Assembly: GCF_037975245.1 (NCBI RefSeq)
Contig: NC_092579.1
Coordinates: forward strand, 28,980,166-29,042,165
Direction of reading: 5' to 3'
Source of the DNA: Apostichopus japonicus
Lineage: Eukaryota > Echinodermata > Holothuroidea > Aspidochirotida > Stichopodidae
DNA length: 62,000 nt
Shown here: one piece after another, positions 46,363-59,200 of the stretch
Layout of the letters: every line of letters starts with the position of its first letter
Numbering within the stretch: position 1 is the stretch's first letter
The notes under the pieces: generated by a model
What the model saw: only the letters and a program-made list of their open reading frames with translations
What the model was told of the DNA's origin: nothing
Databases searched by the model: none
Translations under genes and position numbers: made by a program

Positions 46363-49300
46363 AAGGCCCTGGGATATATTTTTGGATTTTATAAAGCCCC
46401 TAGATGTAACATGTTACAGTATTTATTGTTTTTTTCCCATTAGTAGTTTCGCATTTTAAAGCTTTAATGCTATCTGCATTATAGTGCTGCCAAATTTATT
46501 AAGCGACATAATAGGTAACAAATAGTCAGGCTTATCGGAAATGAAGGGCTGGAAGGCACCCTTTGACACTCTCATATAGTTGACATAACGGCTAACAACT
46601 TTCTCCATGTCTATATCAGCGTTTCACTCAATGTTCAATACATCCCTCCTAGGCTCCCCCTTGCACCCTGTAATCCCGCCAGTGCCTATCATAATACAAT
46701 TGTATAGCCTATACCATACGTACATAATATACGCGTATTCAAACTGAGCTATTAAGTTTAGCCTAGATAACATGATCGTTAGGCCTCATTAGAATAGACG
46801 AAGTTGTTGGCAATGGGAAATTATCTAAGGGCATTCGTAGATAGTATCGGAGAAGTCAACTAAACCGCTATTTGCATAAGTCTCTGCATGACATACATGT
46901 GAATAAAGGTGCAAGCACTGCTTGTACATACAACGGTAACGTAAAATTGGGTTCGTTTATAAACACAAAAACGCGAAGGCAAAAATGTTCCGTGCCAGAA
47001 TACTAATACACTTAAGGTGGCTAAACATCATCTTGATTATTCCTGAATGCATTTCCTACATGCCATCATTGTCATAACATACAACAATTTATGGAGTTTT
47101 GAGAAAAGATTGCTGTTATTGCTGCTAGCGTTTCTGCAAAGATTTTTACTCAAAACCAATTGCGAATGGAAGATAGATGCTCTTTCAACCTTAGATTTTC
47201 ATTGCGTAAAAGATTGCTTTGATTGAGTCAGTGCAATGGAGTAATAGCAATTTTGTTTTGCGTACCAATCTGCAGCTAAAAGACAAGAAAATAATTGGGG
47301 AAATGTACGAATCGCGTTAATCGAGTAGCCGTTCAAAGTAACAGGTATAGGTTTAGGACTCGCGCACACCTAGCTACTGTATAGTATATGCTCATGAGCC
47401 GTAATGTAACAGAAGCCTAGCCATCTTCGTAGCTATATTTACAGACGTTTTAGTTCTAATTATTTAAGGCACTACAGAAGGCCTATCTGCTTATTTATGA
47501 TTCTAAGACATTATGACATGTTTTCCTTTGTTTATCACTTACTTTTGGTGGAAAAAAGTTCAAATTTCATACTGCAGAGGAACATAATTTTCAATGTGGA
47601 ATAACGTAGCATCATGTATCTGCCTAAGCGTCTAACCTTTTGATCATAGAAAGTTTGATGTTGTCTTTGTCTTTAAAGGAATAGTCCAGATCAAAATTTC
47701 GTTTTGATATATTAAAGAGGAACATAATTGAAGCATTCTGGTTAACATTTCATTCAATTCCTATGTACCGTTTTCGAGATATTGACAGTTGTAGTTGCCA
47801 TTTTCGTACCAAGAGTGAACTTGGAGCAAACAATTGTGACGTCATTGTTACACACTAATAAGTATTGTTTTGTTTTCCATTAAAATTTATATCTAATTTT
47901 ATACTTCACAATTGGATGCATCCATAATGTGAATGTACCATATAGGTATTGGTATATTATAATATTCACATCCCCTTAAGACAAACTAGTAACCCTATCC
48001 AATCCAAGGTCAAATAAATAGACTGAAAAATAAAGAAAAAAACAAAACATTATTTGTCAGTCTGTAACTATACCATCACACCTGTTTGCTTCAAGTTCAC
48101 TTTTGGTAGAATATCAGATAAATTCAACTGTCAATTTGTCAAAAACGGTACATAGGAATTGAATGCAAATTTCACTAGAATGCGTAGATTATGTTCCTCT
48201 GTAACATATCAAAGAAATTTTGACCTGGACTAATCTTTTAAGGAATTATGATCACATGTTTTCGCGATCGTTAAACATCTTCAGATAAAATGATTGAATC
48301 ATGAAATATGATGTCACTTTTCAACTTTTCTTGGAACAATTGATCGAATTGATCGTTAGGAAACTTGGAGTTTGATTCATCATGGTCTTTGTCCTGTCTC
48401 TCATATGTCCCATTATCATAGATAAGTCGTAGAAAGGTAAATCTTTATTTATGGTATTTAAAAGTTTCTTAAATATCGAAAAGGATCGCGTTGATCCTCT
48501 GAGACGTTCTTTATATTGATGTCGTGTAGGAGACACAGTTGATACGTGTTTCGGAGTTTCTCCCGTAACAGAGCAAAATGGTGCTGCTTTGGACCTAATG
48601 TTATACTCGTTAATTGGCCTTGAACAGAGAAGCCTACCTTCAAAATGTACGAGAAATTCATTCAATAATATCTCAACGAGTTGATTTTAATCGCTACGCG
48701 CTGTCCTTCACATCTTGTTGAAAATGATTGGGTAAAGTTGATTGCTCAAAAATAAAAATGATGGAATTTTTCTGCATTTATAGGTCAAAACTACATCCTC
48801 ATAGAATTATAAATAGCGAACATATGCATTTTTCAAATTTTGTGTTATTTTGTGAATGTATACCTGGCAACAATAGAATTAATAATGTTATTACGGCAAA
48901 TGCAGCTGAAAATAGTTTGTTGGTATAATATGTGACTCACTTCTTCATGGAAGAAAGAAACTGATATTTCTACGAAAGAAAAGTTGTAATTTGATGGAAT
49001 ACAGGCAGCACGTGCCATTACAGTGACTTGCTCGCGTAACACTTGGCTGCGTAGAATGAGTTATCGGGTGCAGATTTGTCCAAATCTATATTTAAATTAG
49101 GGCCTTTGTGTGCCTTGCTGACGCGAAGTTATAGTGTCACTACACTTAGGTGTGTAAACGTTGCTAGATTCAGGTGGCCAGTCGTCCACGGGTTCCGTGG
49201 ACAGTCCCCGAATTCCATTTATCGTCACGTGAAGAAAAGTGTCCTGGATTTATATTATGTCCCTGAAATATGTAACATAAGTCGTCATACTATAGTGAGC

Positions 49301-49661
49301 CTCAACCACAGCGTTACATATCCTGTATTGGCTGGGTTATGGTGATGTGATACATTATAATAGCAGTTACGCTTGATATTAAGAACATCGTAATAAGAGT
49401 AACCACTTGCACCTGTTTCAAATCCTTGAATATGCGTCAATCAAGTCAGCTTGACGTGATGGTTAAAGCTTTGTGTAAACTGTTCATTATCCATTTCAAG
49501 AAGTATAGAATTATGTTCATCTGTTTTGTCCCACAATAACAGCCCTCACCCCCAGGTCTACCCTAGTTCGACATTAGACATGTCTATCAAGTGTGTAAGT
49601 CCAGATGAAGAGGTTCGCTCCCTGCAGCTTGTGAAAAGATGAAACATCCCAACGTTACATT
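46363..49661. other. Spacer between E and F, non-coding
   Basis: It contains a hAT relic right end at about 46674-46683, then sequence related to 12640-13540, the foldback element at 47677-48237, and blocks shared with 15100-15970 and 59340-60239. The downstream module of gene F starts near 49325. No gene is seen. Confidence 0.55.
47677..48237. mobile_element. Foldback (long-TIR) MITE with TTAA target site
   Basis: The outer ~110 bp are inverted repeats of each other. The left arm has AGGAATAGTCCAG, then GAGGAACATAAT and AATTCCTATGTACCG. The right arm is their reverse complement with scattered changes. TTAA flanks both ends (47673-47676, 48238-48241). Paralogous spacers have the single site TCTTTAAGGAATT (about 13531 and 30952). 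TTAA duplications point to Kolobok- or piggyBac-type transposition. No ORF is present. Confidence 0.8.
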
Positions 49662-51089
49662 CTAATCCATACTTTGTAAGTCCTCTTTTTCAAATGCATA
49701 GCATACGGCGTTAGTAAGGCTTATGCTGCAATCTTCACTGATTGGAAGCGGGAAGATTGAGAACTCCACCCCTGTTTCAGTGTGGGTATTGGTGTGTGCG
49801 ATGACTCTTCGTTTGGTTCCTGTCTGACTTTCGATTCTGAATACTAATATCAATTTAAAGGTCTTTAAACGTTTTGGGAGATAGTAGTTTACAGTTACAA
49901 ACTCAAACTTTCCAGAAGGAATTTTCAATCGGCACTCTTCTCTACGTCGTTTAACACTGTGTTCGCCTGTCGTTGCTTGGTAAATGGGAATGTTACAGCT
50001 CTCCAAGTGTACGCGCCTTCTAACGTACGTACTATCCTCTGCCACCTGCTCGCCGTTCTTGATTTTGAAGCGGAGTTCATGAAATTTCCTTTGCTCAAAC
50101 TCCATACTTTTCCCCTCGTACAAGTTGTCAACCTCGTCGTAATATTGGTGTCGATTATGTTCCACTATGTATGGCACGGGGATTTCCAAATACAGACGCG
50201 GCCTCTCCACGTTGATTGGTACCTCGTCAAAATTCTGTTCGTTGAATAGCGCGCGTGTCCACAACGCAGATTCAAGTTTTCCAGGGAACGCGCTTCTCAT
50301 CTCATCCATGTATTCCCCGGAGTACAATTCTCTCAGTTCTGATGCTTTCATTTGTGTTAGACGCAGAAGTGCCAAAAGACGATGAAGTTCTCGGGTCTTA
50401 CCTGCCTGCTTCAAAGCATCCATCTTTGGCTTCAGTTTTTGGAAGATGGCGTACTCACTATCAGCAACGACGTTAGAACTTCGGAGGACGTCACAGAGGA
50501 AATCGACATCGAAGGAAGAGACCACCTCTGCATCTTCGAAGAAAAGTTCACTCTGGATTCTGAGCATAGTAATCTGGACGACTGTCTGTGTAATTTTGCA
50601 GTTTGCTGCTTGATCCATGAATGTGAGGAGGTAGGGTCCAATCGGTACCTCTGCAACTTGATTGAGCATGAACTGCGTACAAACTACCAACAATGGAGCC
50701 ACGTCGTACTTAAAAGCTAAACCAATATGGTGCCATACCGTCTGAAGGCTGAGGTCTATCGTCTCCGTGTACATGTAACGAATAAAGTCTTCCACGGACG
50801 ACAGATGTTCGTCATCTCCTTCAAGTGTAATTTCAATAATTATATCATCGGGGGCCTTGGACCAGTCCCACTTTCTACGTTCACTGAGAATAAGCTGGTT
50901 TAACGGATTACTCCAACTGGCAACGATTACTTGATGAGCGTATATCTTTCTGTGTCCTTTGGGGCTGATAACGAGATCGGTAAATGCATGGTTTGGCCTG
51001 TTGAACAGAGGGGCTACTTTGACTGAGACTGCGCTGTGCGTTTGTTTGGCGTCATCATCTTCGTGATGAGACGGGCGTGTTGACCACCC
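49662..51089 (-). CDS. Gene F, exon 2: BTB-BACK protein, nonsense-shortened tail
   Basis: This exon has 475 codons plus stop, giving 527 aa with exon 1. BTB, BACK and the C-terminal domain are present. It ends E-D-L-Q-S-M-D-stop: the codon that is TGG in relatives is TAG, removing about 26 residues. The BTB patch is R-R-K-W-D-W-S-K-A-P-D-D-I. The BTB segment A-P-L-F-N-R-P also departs from the otherwise uniform A-T-L-F-N-M-P. The acceptor pyrimidine tract reads TTATTTTTCCAG. The unit flanks are near-identical to unit A, but the coding exon is clearly different from gene A. Confidence 0.83.
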   Translation of the reverse strand, partial: GWSTRPSHHEDDDAKQTHSAVSVKVAPLFNRPNHAFTDLVISPKGHRKIYAHQVIVASWSNPLNQLILSERRKWDWSKAPDDIIIEITLEGDDEHLSSVEDFIRYMYTETIDLSLQTVWHHIGLAFKYDVAPLLVVCTQFMLNQVAEVPIGPYLLTFMDQAANCKITQTVVQITMLRIQSELFFEDAEVVSSFDVDFLCDVLRSSNVVADSEYAIFQKLKPKMDALKQAGKTRELHRLLALLRLTQMKASELRELYSGEYMDEMRSAFPGKLESALWTRALFNEQNFDEVPINVERPRLYLEIPVPYIVEHNRHQYYDEVDNLYEGKSMEFEQRKFHELRFKIKNGEQVAEDSTYVRRRVHLESCNIPIYQATTGEHSVKRRREECRLKIPSGKFEFVTVNYYLPKRLKTFKLILVFRIESQTGTKRRVIAHTNTHTETGVEFSIFPLPISEDCSISLTNAVCYAFEKEDLQSMD

Positions 51090-52233
51090 CTGGAAAAATA
51101 ACAAACCATAATATGAAGTAATGAAGTAATTGAAACAAACTCTCTTGCGTGGTAATGCGCATCTTCAATGTTTGCAGGAATCCATGTTTTACAGAGACAA
51201 ATTGAACCTAATCCAAGATGTTTGACTAACTTTATCCAACATTCATCGCAAGTAACCTTACTACTGTACCTCGCGAGAAACCCACGTTTGAGTTAAATTA
51301 TCTCTGGTACATCTATGTTTAAGTTTGGTTAATTCCCTTCAAATCATGATTATTTCTCTAAAAGTTTCGTAAAAAACAATTTCATGCATGGAATCATAAA
51401 TTCTCGAGATGGTTAACCTTTCATTTAGTTTCACTAACACAGAACGACAGGTTCATCGAAATAACTATAGTAGGGATAACACATGGTAGCAACGTTAACA
51501 TCTGCCAAATGACCTTTGACCTCTACCAAATTGTGCTGACGTCATAAACAAATCATAGAAATAATGTACCACGTCTACAAATTGCTTAAAAGTTACGGTT
51601 CTTGAGATATTTCATTTGACTTTTTTTAGATATGAGTAAATAGTGTTATCTTCAATACACATGTTGTTGTGTATATCACAAAATATTTATGTCTCGGAGT
51701 ATTGGTCGTTGTATAAAGATTCCCATATAAATGCTCATATTTTATCACCGATTTTAAGATACTTCAAAGTGACTGCTTACAGACTCTTCCGATACCACTC
51801 ACTAACCCTTACTATAATAATGAAAGGCAGTTGAAACTACAATTTTCAAATTATAACTGATTTGTGTGTGTGTGAAGAATTGTGTAACCCAAAAAGTATA
51901 AAACGGGGATATGGAGGCTTACCCCCTGCCCCAATATTTTTCTCCCCTTTCCCTTGCCCCCTCTCCCCAACCCAATTTTGTTTACCAGAAAACAGGTTCC
52001 GTATGTCCAATTGAAAAAAGCATTTTAGGAAAGAAGTCTAGCTACCTCCAATATTGAGGTGATTTGACTTTTCAGGACCGTATAGCCTATGTAGTCCATA
52101 TATTTTCTTATGCCTTTACCAGCACATATTGTCTATATTTTCTTAAAGTCCCATGAGTACACATAACTTCGTATCGAGCATACATATATCGCTTTAGTGA
52201 AAACTCGTTAGATTGATCTGAACACATTTTTAC
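51090..52233 (-). other. Intron of gene F
   Basis: A phase-0 intron of 1144 bp. Its distal part is nearly identical to the gene A intron and includes a CRE palindrome at 51537-51544. It keeps ~115 bp near the acceptor that gene A lacks. Confidence 0.7.
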
Positions 52234-52389
52234 CTCGATAAAAGTACTACTCTCTACATGATGAAATCTGTCGGGCCATGATTGCGCTGATATCATTTGC
52301 TGCATAAGCATTAACCTTGCCATATCTTGCATATGATGAAAGCCATATCCCAATTCTATGCCATACTCTTCTTCGTCAGATGAATCCAT
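52234..52389 (-). CDS. Gene F, first coding exon
   Basis: This exon has 52 codons from ATG 52389, with an in-frame TAA and an acceptor 10 nt upstream (exon 52234-52399). The peptide is identical to gene A exon 1 and ends F-I-E at GAG|GTAAAA. Confidence 0.8.
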
Positions 52390-52399
52390 GGTTTATGTC

Positions 52400-52779
52400 C
52401 TGTAAGAGAACAAGTGTTAAATGTTACTGACAGAAGCTTCGAGAGCTATTTCGGCCCGTTTAGGGACACATATCACAATGGCGCTCCAAATATAAAGCGA
52501 GTTACCATTTAACCTATCCTACCCACTAACGCAAAGACCTTTCCCTTTCTGGAAACCAGTTGGAATGTTCTTTTAACTCCATTGGTACCTGGCTTAGAAT
52601 TATAGTCCTATTTCAAGGCGCTTCAATTTGTCTTTCAATTCAAACGGTAGATTTGTTTCCATCTCAATAAAGTCGTTTTTACCACGTAATACACAAACCC
52701 CCAAGTGCATTATGACAAATTATGAAATTCGTACTGCACTCATTGGAAGTTATAATGACCCCAAAACAAACAGCATCCA
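52400..52779. other. Upstream module of gene F
   Basis: Near-identical to 3777-4160. Non-coding. Confidence 0.5.
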
Positions 52780-52897
52780 TTGGTCCGTCCGTCCGTCAAT
52801 ATGTCTATATGTCTATCTGTCTGTGTGTCTATATGTGTCTATGTGTCTATCTGTCTAACCGTCTGTGTCTATTTGTCTGTCTATCTTTCTATCTAGT
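52780..52897 (+). repeat. Interrupted tetranucleotide microsatellite
   Basis: Mixed CCGT/CTAT/CTGT units, matching 4161-4282 with small length differences. Confidence 0.85.
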
Positions 52898-52956
52898 CAA
52901 AAGATGTCACTTTCGTCGTTCCCACGGCCCCTTTCACGACTGAATACACTTCTAAT

Positions 52957-54144
52957 CAGGCGCGGATACAGAGGGGGGGGGGGGTCCAGGGGGTCTGGAC
53001 CCCTCTGCTCTTGGCCCTAAAAAAAAAAGAGAAAAAAAGAGAAAAAAAAAGAGAGAGAGAAATAAATAATTAAATTAAACGCCAATTTTAAACATGTAGG
53101 ACGTCAGAAGGGCGGTTATCCTTACAAGTCAGCCAGGTGTGTCTTTTCCGTTAAATGAACTATAGTGTGCACGCGCAGTGGCGGAGCTATGGGTATTGGT
53201 CAAGGGGGGCGAGAATGGTCTGTAAGGACGTTTTCGACACTATCTAAGCGGAGCGCCACCACAGGTTGGCGCGGAGCGTACATAAAAGTTTTGAGTAAAG
53301 ATACTTCCTAGATCGCCGGAAATGACCCATTCCTGGCCTTGCTCATTTGCAGATTAACAAAGAATAAATAGGTGTCATCGCCAACAAAATGTGACAAATG
53401 TCAATGGGTAGATGAGAGCGCAATAAAAAAGTAAATAATCGCGAATAAGTAAAAAGTGGTAAAAAGCTGAAAAGGGCGCCAGCAGTCCATTTGAGTCCGT
53501 CGGGGGGGGGGGGGGCATCCGCCCCCTGACTGTATGAACGCTCCGCCACTGTGCACGCGTGCTACACGTGCCAAAAATGCCTAAAAATCTCAATTTTCAG
53601 ACCGAAAAGCTAACTCGTACGGATGCAGATACATTTCGAGTGAGTTTTTGTAGGTGCTTTGCATGGTTAAATTGAAGGGGGTTCCCTGTTGTACTTAAAT
53701 ATCCAAGGATTTCACAATGGATAGAAAAAACCCACTCCCCTTAGACCCTAGGATCACTGGAGGCCAACCCCTCACCCTTCCAGAATCCTGGATCCGGCCC
53801 TGCATCAAACAGTGGTGACGGAACGGGAGGGGGATTGGTGGCTAAAGGCATTATGATTTTTGTATCATCTCAACTCATCTGATATGTATTACCATATTTA
53901 ATAGATTGTTTTTTTCTCATCAATTGAAAAATTGCAGACATGAGATCCATATTTTCAGGCTAGGTACATGCAGCTTAGAATACTCGGGAAGTGCCGTTTC
54001 CGGCCATCTGGTGGGTTTGTAAAGCCAAAAAATTTCTGGTACGCTCCGCTCCGACCGATGGTGGCGCTCCGCTTAGATAGTCTTACGTTCAGGCGCGGCT
54101 GGACCAGTCAGACCCCCCTGTCAAAAATCCTGCATCCGCCCCTG
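52957..54144. mobile_element. hAT-like element, paralogous copy of 4344-5536
   Basis: Same ends and interior as 4344-5536. The left flank has lost two bases (TCTAAT against TCTATAAT), so its 5-bp duplication is broken. It contains the nested MITE at 53176-53551 and GC-rich cores at 53241-53281 and 54039-54080. The copy arose by segmental duplication, not by new transposition. Confidence 0.75.
53176..53551. mobile_element. Nested hAT MITE with perfect target duplication
   Basis: The ends are CAGTGGCGGAGC and GCTCCGCCACTG. TGCACGCG flanks both sides exactly (53168-53175, 53552-53559). It is the paralogous copy of 4567-4939. Confidence 0.9.
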
Positions 54145-54579
54145 ATAATACATGCCTTGTATTGCAAACTGCTCTTGTTGTATGCCGCTCCAAATTATTT
54201 GTTACTCAGCTGGGCTAATACTATTACTAGTACTTGTAAGCATGCAATGCGGTTTGCTATTCTTTGAATACAATTCGAAGAAGACATTGGACTCGCGAGA
54301 ACATCGAAAAAGACCGATGTAATCTGAGGTATCTTAATCTTGTTTGCCATATTTTAATAATAATGAAAGTGAAATTACGATATATCACCAACCATTATAA
54401 CCGTGTGAAACCAGGTATATTGTTGTATGTGATAGAAGTGTTTCACTTGGTTTACCTCTTTACTAATCAAATTCAGTGCACGCCAAGACAGAGATAATAG
54501 AGCAGACATAATAGCACAATACAACCAAGAAAGACATAAAAATATACATGCATATACACACACCCGCCCACACACACTC

Positions 54580-54624
<45 letters not shown>

Positions 54625-54674
54625 CATATATATGTATATATATATATATGTATGTATATATATGTATATATGTA

Positions 54675-54756
<82 letters not shown>

Positions 54757-55076
54757 TTACAAAATGGAAACTATCACACTACAAGTTTTCATTTGCAGTG
54801 ATCACAATATATCACCAACAATTATAACCACATGTGACAGCAGTAAAGATAGACAACACCAGACATATCGTTGTATGTGATAGAAGTGTTTCACTTGGTT
54901 TACCTCTTTAATAATCATATTCACGGCAAAACAGAGATAATAGAGCAGACATAATCAGTTATTGTACAATACAATATCAAGAAAGACATAAAAATATACA
55001 TGCATATACACACACGCGCCCATACACACATTTACATATATTTATATATATATATATATAAATATATATCTATATA

Positions 55077-55152
<76 letters not shown>

Positions 55153-55170
55153 TTACAAAATGGAAACTGT
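54145..55170. repeat. Two tandem copies of a ~400-bp spacer segment with (TA)n
   Basis: 54387-54800 and 54813-55170 repeat the same order: ATCACCAAC, GTGATAGAAGTG, AGACATAAAAATATAC, CACACAC, (TA)n, ATTCATTACAAAATGG. TA tracts lie at about 54582-54752 and 55030-55149. The A unit has one copy, with a hAT-like insert in its TA tract. Confidence 0.75.
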
Positions 55171-56216
55171 CACACTTAAACACTAAAATTTGCAGTGATC
55201 ACTATAGTAGTACGCGCAAGGGAGGAAAGGGGGGGGGGGAGATCCCCCATTTCCATCGTCAGTCGGGCGGGTAAAACGTTCAGTCTGGCGTTCCTATTTA
55301 CATTCGGTGGAAGAATTAGGCCACTACCCCGGGCCCAAGATTCAATTATTGCAATTATATCAGGAAAGAGTTGAGGGATATCAAGTTGATAACCATGGTT
55401 TCCCCAGAATAAAGCTGCTTTAAGACTATTATCAGGGGTGGGATTTGATGTCTGAAATGGGGGGGGGGGGGGTCGTGGGAGAGGGGTTTGAAAGCCCCGG
55501 GGAGAAATGTTTGGATTTGATAAAGCCCCTCGATGTAATATGGTGCGATATTTATAGGTTATTTCCCAGTACTAGTTGTGTATTTGAAAATGTTATTATG
55601 AAATCTGCATCAAAGTGTTTCCAGTTTTATTATGCGACATTCATAGTAGCAAAATGGTCAATGATATCGGTACTGTAGGGCTGGACGACACCCGTTGACA
55701 CTCTCATAGGTGACAAAACGGCTAACAACTTTCTCCATGTCTATTTCTGTGTTTCTCGCAATGTTCATTGCAGTGCATCCCCCCCCCCCCCCCTTGCACC
55801 ATGTCATCACGCCGATGTCTACCGCAATTGCATAGCCTATACCTTATAAGCATATAAGATACGTGTGTTCAAACTGAGCTATATAAAGTTTATTGGTTGT
55901 TACTTATATTCATTACTACATAGCTTCTAAGACTTTACAAATATCTTATACAAATATTATATTTTTATAGGACTTACTTGGGTTGTAAAAGTCTTCGAAC
56001 TCCTCAAAATAATGAATGCATTAGATAACTATTGATCCTGCTGTTTTATTGAAGAGAGATATTTTCCACACCCAGCAACACTAGTACTGTTCACAGCATA
56101 AACAATTACTGTATTTACCAACGATAACAGCTATACTCGCTTGGATGCGTCTCGAAATATATCGTGGAAAACCCCGGTGAAGCAATTGTATTCAGTCCAA
56201 GTCACATGTCACAAAT
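55171..56216. other. Unit spacer with hAT relic
   Basis: Nearly identical to 7336-8367. Non-coding. The relic lies at 55433-55817. Confidence 0.55.
55433..55817. mobile_element. Ancestral hAT relic
   Basis: Starts CAGGGGTGGGAT and ends CACGCCGATG. It has a long G run near 55460 and a C run near 55780. Paralogous to 7597-7969. Confidence 0.5.
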
Positions 56217-56217
56217 A

Positions 56218-56271
<54 letters not shown>

Positions 56272-56293
56272 CATATATATATATAAATATATA
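56217..56293. repeat. (TA)n microsatellite
   Basis: A TA tract with TATACA steps. Paralogous to 8368-8417. Confidence 0.85.
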
Positions 56294-59200
56294 TCGTCAC
56301 TATAGTAGTACGCGCAATGTAGAAGCAGGAGAGCCCCCTCGTTCAGTCTGGTGTTATCTTTGACATACAAGGAAGAATTACGTCACTACCCCGGGCCCAA
56401 GACGCCCTTCCTGGTCCATGCCCCTATATCTAAGCCACTCGGGGGTCAAAATCAGAGACTCTCCGTCGCTGCCATCACTATCACTTACGGTACTAAAATT
56501 CGTCAACACTGTAAGAACCTGCTAGCGCAGTTTCAGCACTCTGCTGAGGGCTAAAAATGACAAGATAATCTGCAAACATGCACAATCATTTGTAGATGTG
56601 TAGAAAGCATGTAGCTTCGATTGGAAACACACTTTTGAAAATAGGCCCAGTAGCCAGATTGGAGCACCAGGCCTTCACCCCACTCCCTTCACCCTTACCA
56701 TGCAGACTAACGTGTCCCAATCTGCCAATATAGTTTCACTTTCTAATAATTATATTTTATAACAACAGTTGCCTTAAAATCCATATATATCCCTTGGAGC
56801 AACACGGTATTTAATATGTAATTGTAACACGTTAAGTACAAGAAGCCTGTTTTTTTTTGGGCCAATTGTGGAAACCTTGTTTCATAAGCTACCGTATCTC
56901 CTATCGACCAGACTATTAGATAACATGTGCGTTAAGCCTCATTAGAATAGGAGAGGTTGATGGCAATGGGAAATTATCTTGGGGGCATTCGTAGATAGTT
57001 TCAGAGAAGCCAACCAAACCGCTATTTGCATACGTCACTGCATACATACATGTGAATAAAGGTGCATGTATACTGCTTGTATAATACAATGGAAAAGTAA
57101 AATTGGGTTCGTTAATTGACACAAAATCGCGAAGGAAAAAATGTTTCGTGCCATTCCCTATGCATTTCCTACATGCCATCAGTCATAATATACAACAATT
57201 TAATGAGTTTTGAGACAAGTTTGCTATTATTACTGCTAGGTTTTCTGCAAAGATTTTCACTCAATACCAGTGGCGAATGGAAGATAGATGCTCTTTCAAC
57301 CTTAGGTTTTCATTGCGTAAAAAATCGATTTGATTGAGTCAGTGCAGTGGAGTAATAGCTATTTGTTTTTGATCATTAACCTGCAGCTAAAGATAAGACA
57401 AGTAATTGGGGGAAATGTACGAATCGAGCTAATCGAATAGTGGTTCAAAGTAGCAGTGAGGTACTGTATAGGCTTATGAATCGCGCACACCTAGCTACTG
57501 TACAATGTATGACTAGAAGTAGATGGGCCCTAATGTAACAGAAGGCAAGACATCTTTGTTGTAGTTTGCAGATGTTTTATTTTTAATTGTTGGAGACAGT
57601 ACAGTGCAGTAGGCTTAGCTGCTTATTTATGATTCTATGACATAATGACATGTTTTATTTTGTTCATCACTCACTTTTGGTGGAGAAAAGTTTAAATTTT
57701 ATTTTGCACAGAAACAAATTTCCAATGTGGAATTACGTAACACCATGTATCTGCCTCAGTGCCTAACCTTTATTAATAGAAAGTCTTGATGTTGTAGAAT
57801 TGTCTTTAAGGAATTGCGATGACATGTCTTTAATATATTGTTATGACATTGTTATCGCAAGCGTTAAAATGTTCAGATGAAACGAACGATTTAGGAAATA
57901 TAATGTCACTATCAATGGTTTTTGACAAGGGTTGGGCGAGGGGGAGAACGAAGTAGATGAAACATGAGGAACATTGGACATAGAGTAGTAGGATTGGGAG
58001 GGGGGTTGTGGGGGGGGGGGGGGTGTGTCTCTAAGGAGTTGAGATGAAATGTTATCGCGAGCGTCAGTTAAGAAAAATGACATTGTTATCATAAGCGTTA
58101 ATCATACTCAGATTAAATGAGTACCGTGCGAGAAACATATTTCTGCTGTGGTGGAAACGGGAGGGAGGAGGGGGGGGGGGGGGTGATTGAGAGGTGAGGA
58201 AGTTTCATGGGGAGCCTTAAGGACGTCTAGGAAATCCAAAACGTTTGGCGTCATATCAGTGCATCGAGCAGCATATTGATATGCCGGTATCGGACCGTTT
58301 TGTCGGTAAAGAGATAATGAATATGGTCCAGGGCAGTATCAGCTTTATCCACCGACAGCTTTTACATATACCTATGCTCTTACCATTGACCTACAGCTCC
58401 CTACCCCCCCCCAGTCCCCACCCACCACCACCGAGCATAATGGATATGGCTCAATCGCAGTAGTCTGGTTGTAAGATTTCTCGGCTTGCACTGATTTATT
58501 GAAGAATCATGTTATGATATTATTTTATTTTACATTCAGAGACGTGATGAATTGCTGCCCACAAGCTCTCAAAAACGACTATATTGTCATGATAAGTGTG
58601 TTAAATTAATTATGCTATGCCTAAACTTATTTGCATATATTAAAATCAAGATGGACGGTATACCGCTTGAAATAGTCGAAACGAATTAAACTGCATTCTT
58701 AAACATGATATATTCAAATTAATCCGCAGAGTAAAATATACAATCGTAATACAAAGAAAATGAAAAATGAAAAAGCCCTCAAGAAATACATTAACACACG
58801 TATAGCATATATTACAATACAAAGATAAAAATTTACTTGTACATATTTTGTCATTGGTGTTGCTAAACAACAGATGGTCAGTATATAGCTTAATGTTACT
58901 TACATGCGTTTACATCTGTGTATCCCTCATTAAAACCTGATTGAAACCTGAAAAATACTGATCTTTCTCTTTTTAATTCCGTGTGGTATAGATGTTTTAA
59001 TATCATCCTTTACTTAACCTTTGAACCCCTCAGAATAATCCATGCACTTGTTGTCACACGTTACGCAGTGGAAATGGATATCTTAACAAACCTTCTGCCT
59101 TTCCTCTCCTTCTATTTGCCAATATAAAAAAGGGGAACTTTCTTAATACTCAGTTTTTATTCTATAGGCCTTCCATTCGAGATCTCCCGCCCTCCCCCAT

